Translations under genes and position numbers: made by a program
Virus record (IMG/VR): IMGVR_UViG_3300046543_000274
Coordinates: 1 to 30,931 of that record
Strand: one strand, 5' to 3'
Source: a virus
Length of the DNA: 30,931 nt
Shown: positions 30,928 through 30,931 of the stretch, in pieces
How positions within the stretch are numbered: the stretch's first letter is position 1
Layout of the letters: every line of letters starts with the position of its first letter
Notes under the pieces: generated by a model
The model's input: the letters and a program-made list of their open reading frames with translations, nothing else
Database searches by the model: none
Told to the model about the DNA's origin: nothing

Positions 30928-30931
30928 GACA

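Overview
The window is one late (structural and packaging) block of a tailed phage genome. All 39 genes I can support lie on the minus strand, so the block reads from about position 30927 down to 1. Almost every junction is translationally coupled (ATGA, TAATG/TGATG or 8-nt overlaps), and no gene-free stretch exceeds about 45 bases. The module is that of a short-tailed phage (podovirus). The head genes resemble those of Bordetella phage BPP-1 (Bbp16, Bbp17 and Bbp19-type proteins). The tail and internal-virion genes follow a T7-like plan: gatekeeper, nozzle, gp13-like, gp14-like, transglycosylase-bearing ejection protein, giant ejection protein. I see no integrase, replication gene, tRNA, reverse transcriptase or CRISPR. 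Host is not determinable from the sequence. Sec-type signal peptides, small lipoproteins and moderately high GC fit a Gram-negative, possibly alphaproteobacterial, host (inference).

Layout in transcription order. 30927-27586: 1113-aa tail fibre/tailspike with an N-terminal signal peptide. 27586-27461: 41-aa membrane peptide containing an 11-bp inverted repeat. 27468-25948: large terminase. 25951-25317: three small genes, including one of two paralogous DGWH-motif proteins. 25339-23567: portal. 23570-22975: DUF4177-like and Bbp19-like proteins. 23099-22437: scaffold. 22440-21955: HNH-AP2 homing endonuclease. 21955-20912: major capsid. 20868-20311: capsid cement. 20298-18669: secreted 218-aa protein and two phage proteins of unknown function. 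18676-16592: second beta-helix tailspike, also with a signal peptide. 16577-13357: a run of 14 small genes including a holin-like protein, two lipoproteins, a two-helix membrane peptide and a coiled-coil protein. 13353-9136: gatekeeper (T7 gp11-like), a 60-aa protein and nozzle (T7 gp12-like). 9139-160: internal-virion/ejection proteins, ending in a 1902-aa polyvalent protein with an HExxH motif. 129-1: start of another membrane protein running off the window.

The genes together package DNA (terminase, portal), build the capsid (scaffold, capsid, cement), assemble a short tail (gatekeeper, nozzle, two spikes) and deliver DNA through the envelope (transglycosylase and giant ejection proteins). 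A lysis function is probably in the small-gene run. The most unusual features are export signals on proteins expected to be virion components, structural modules shared between the gatekeeper, the nozzle and the spikes, and low-GC receptor-binding regions joined to high-GC anchor regions.
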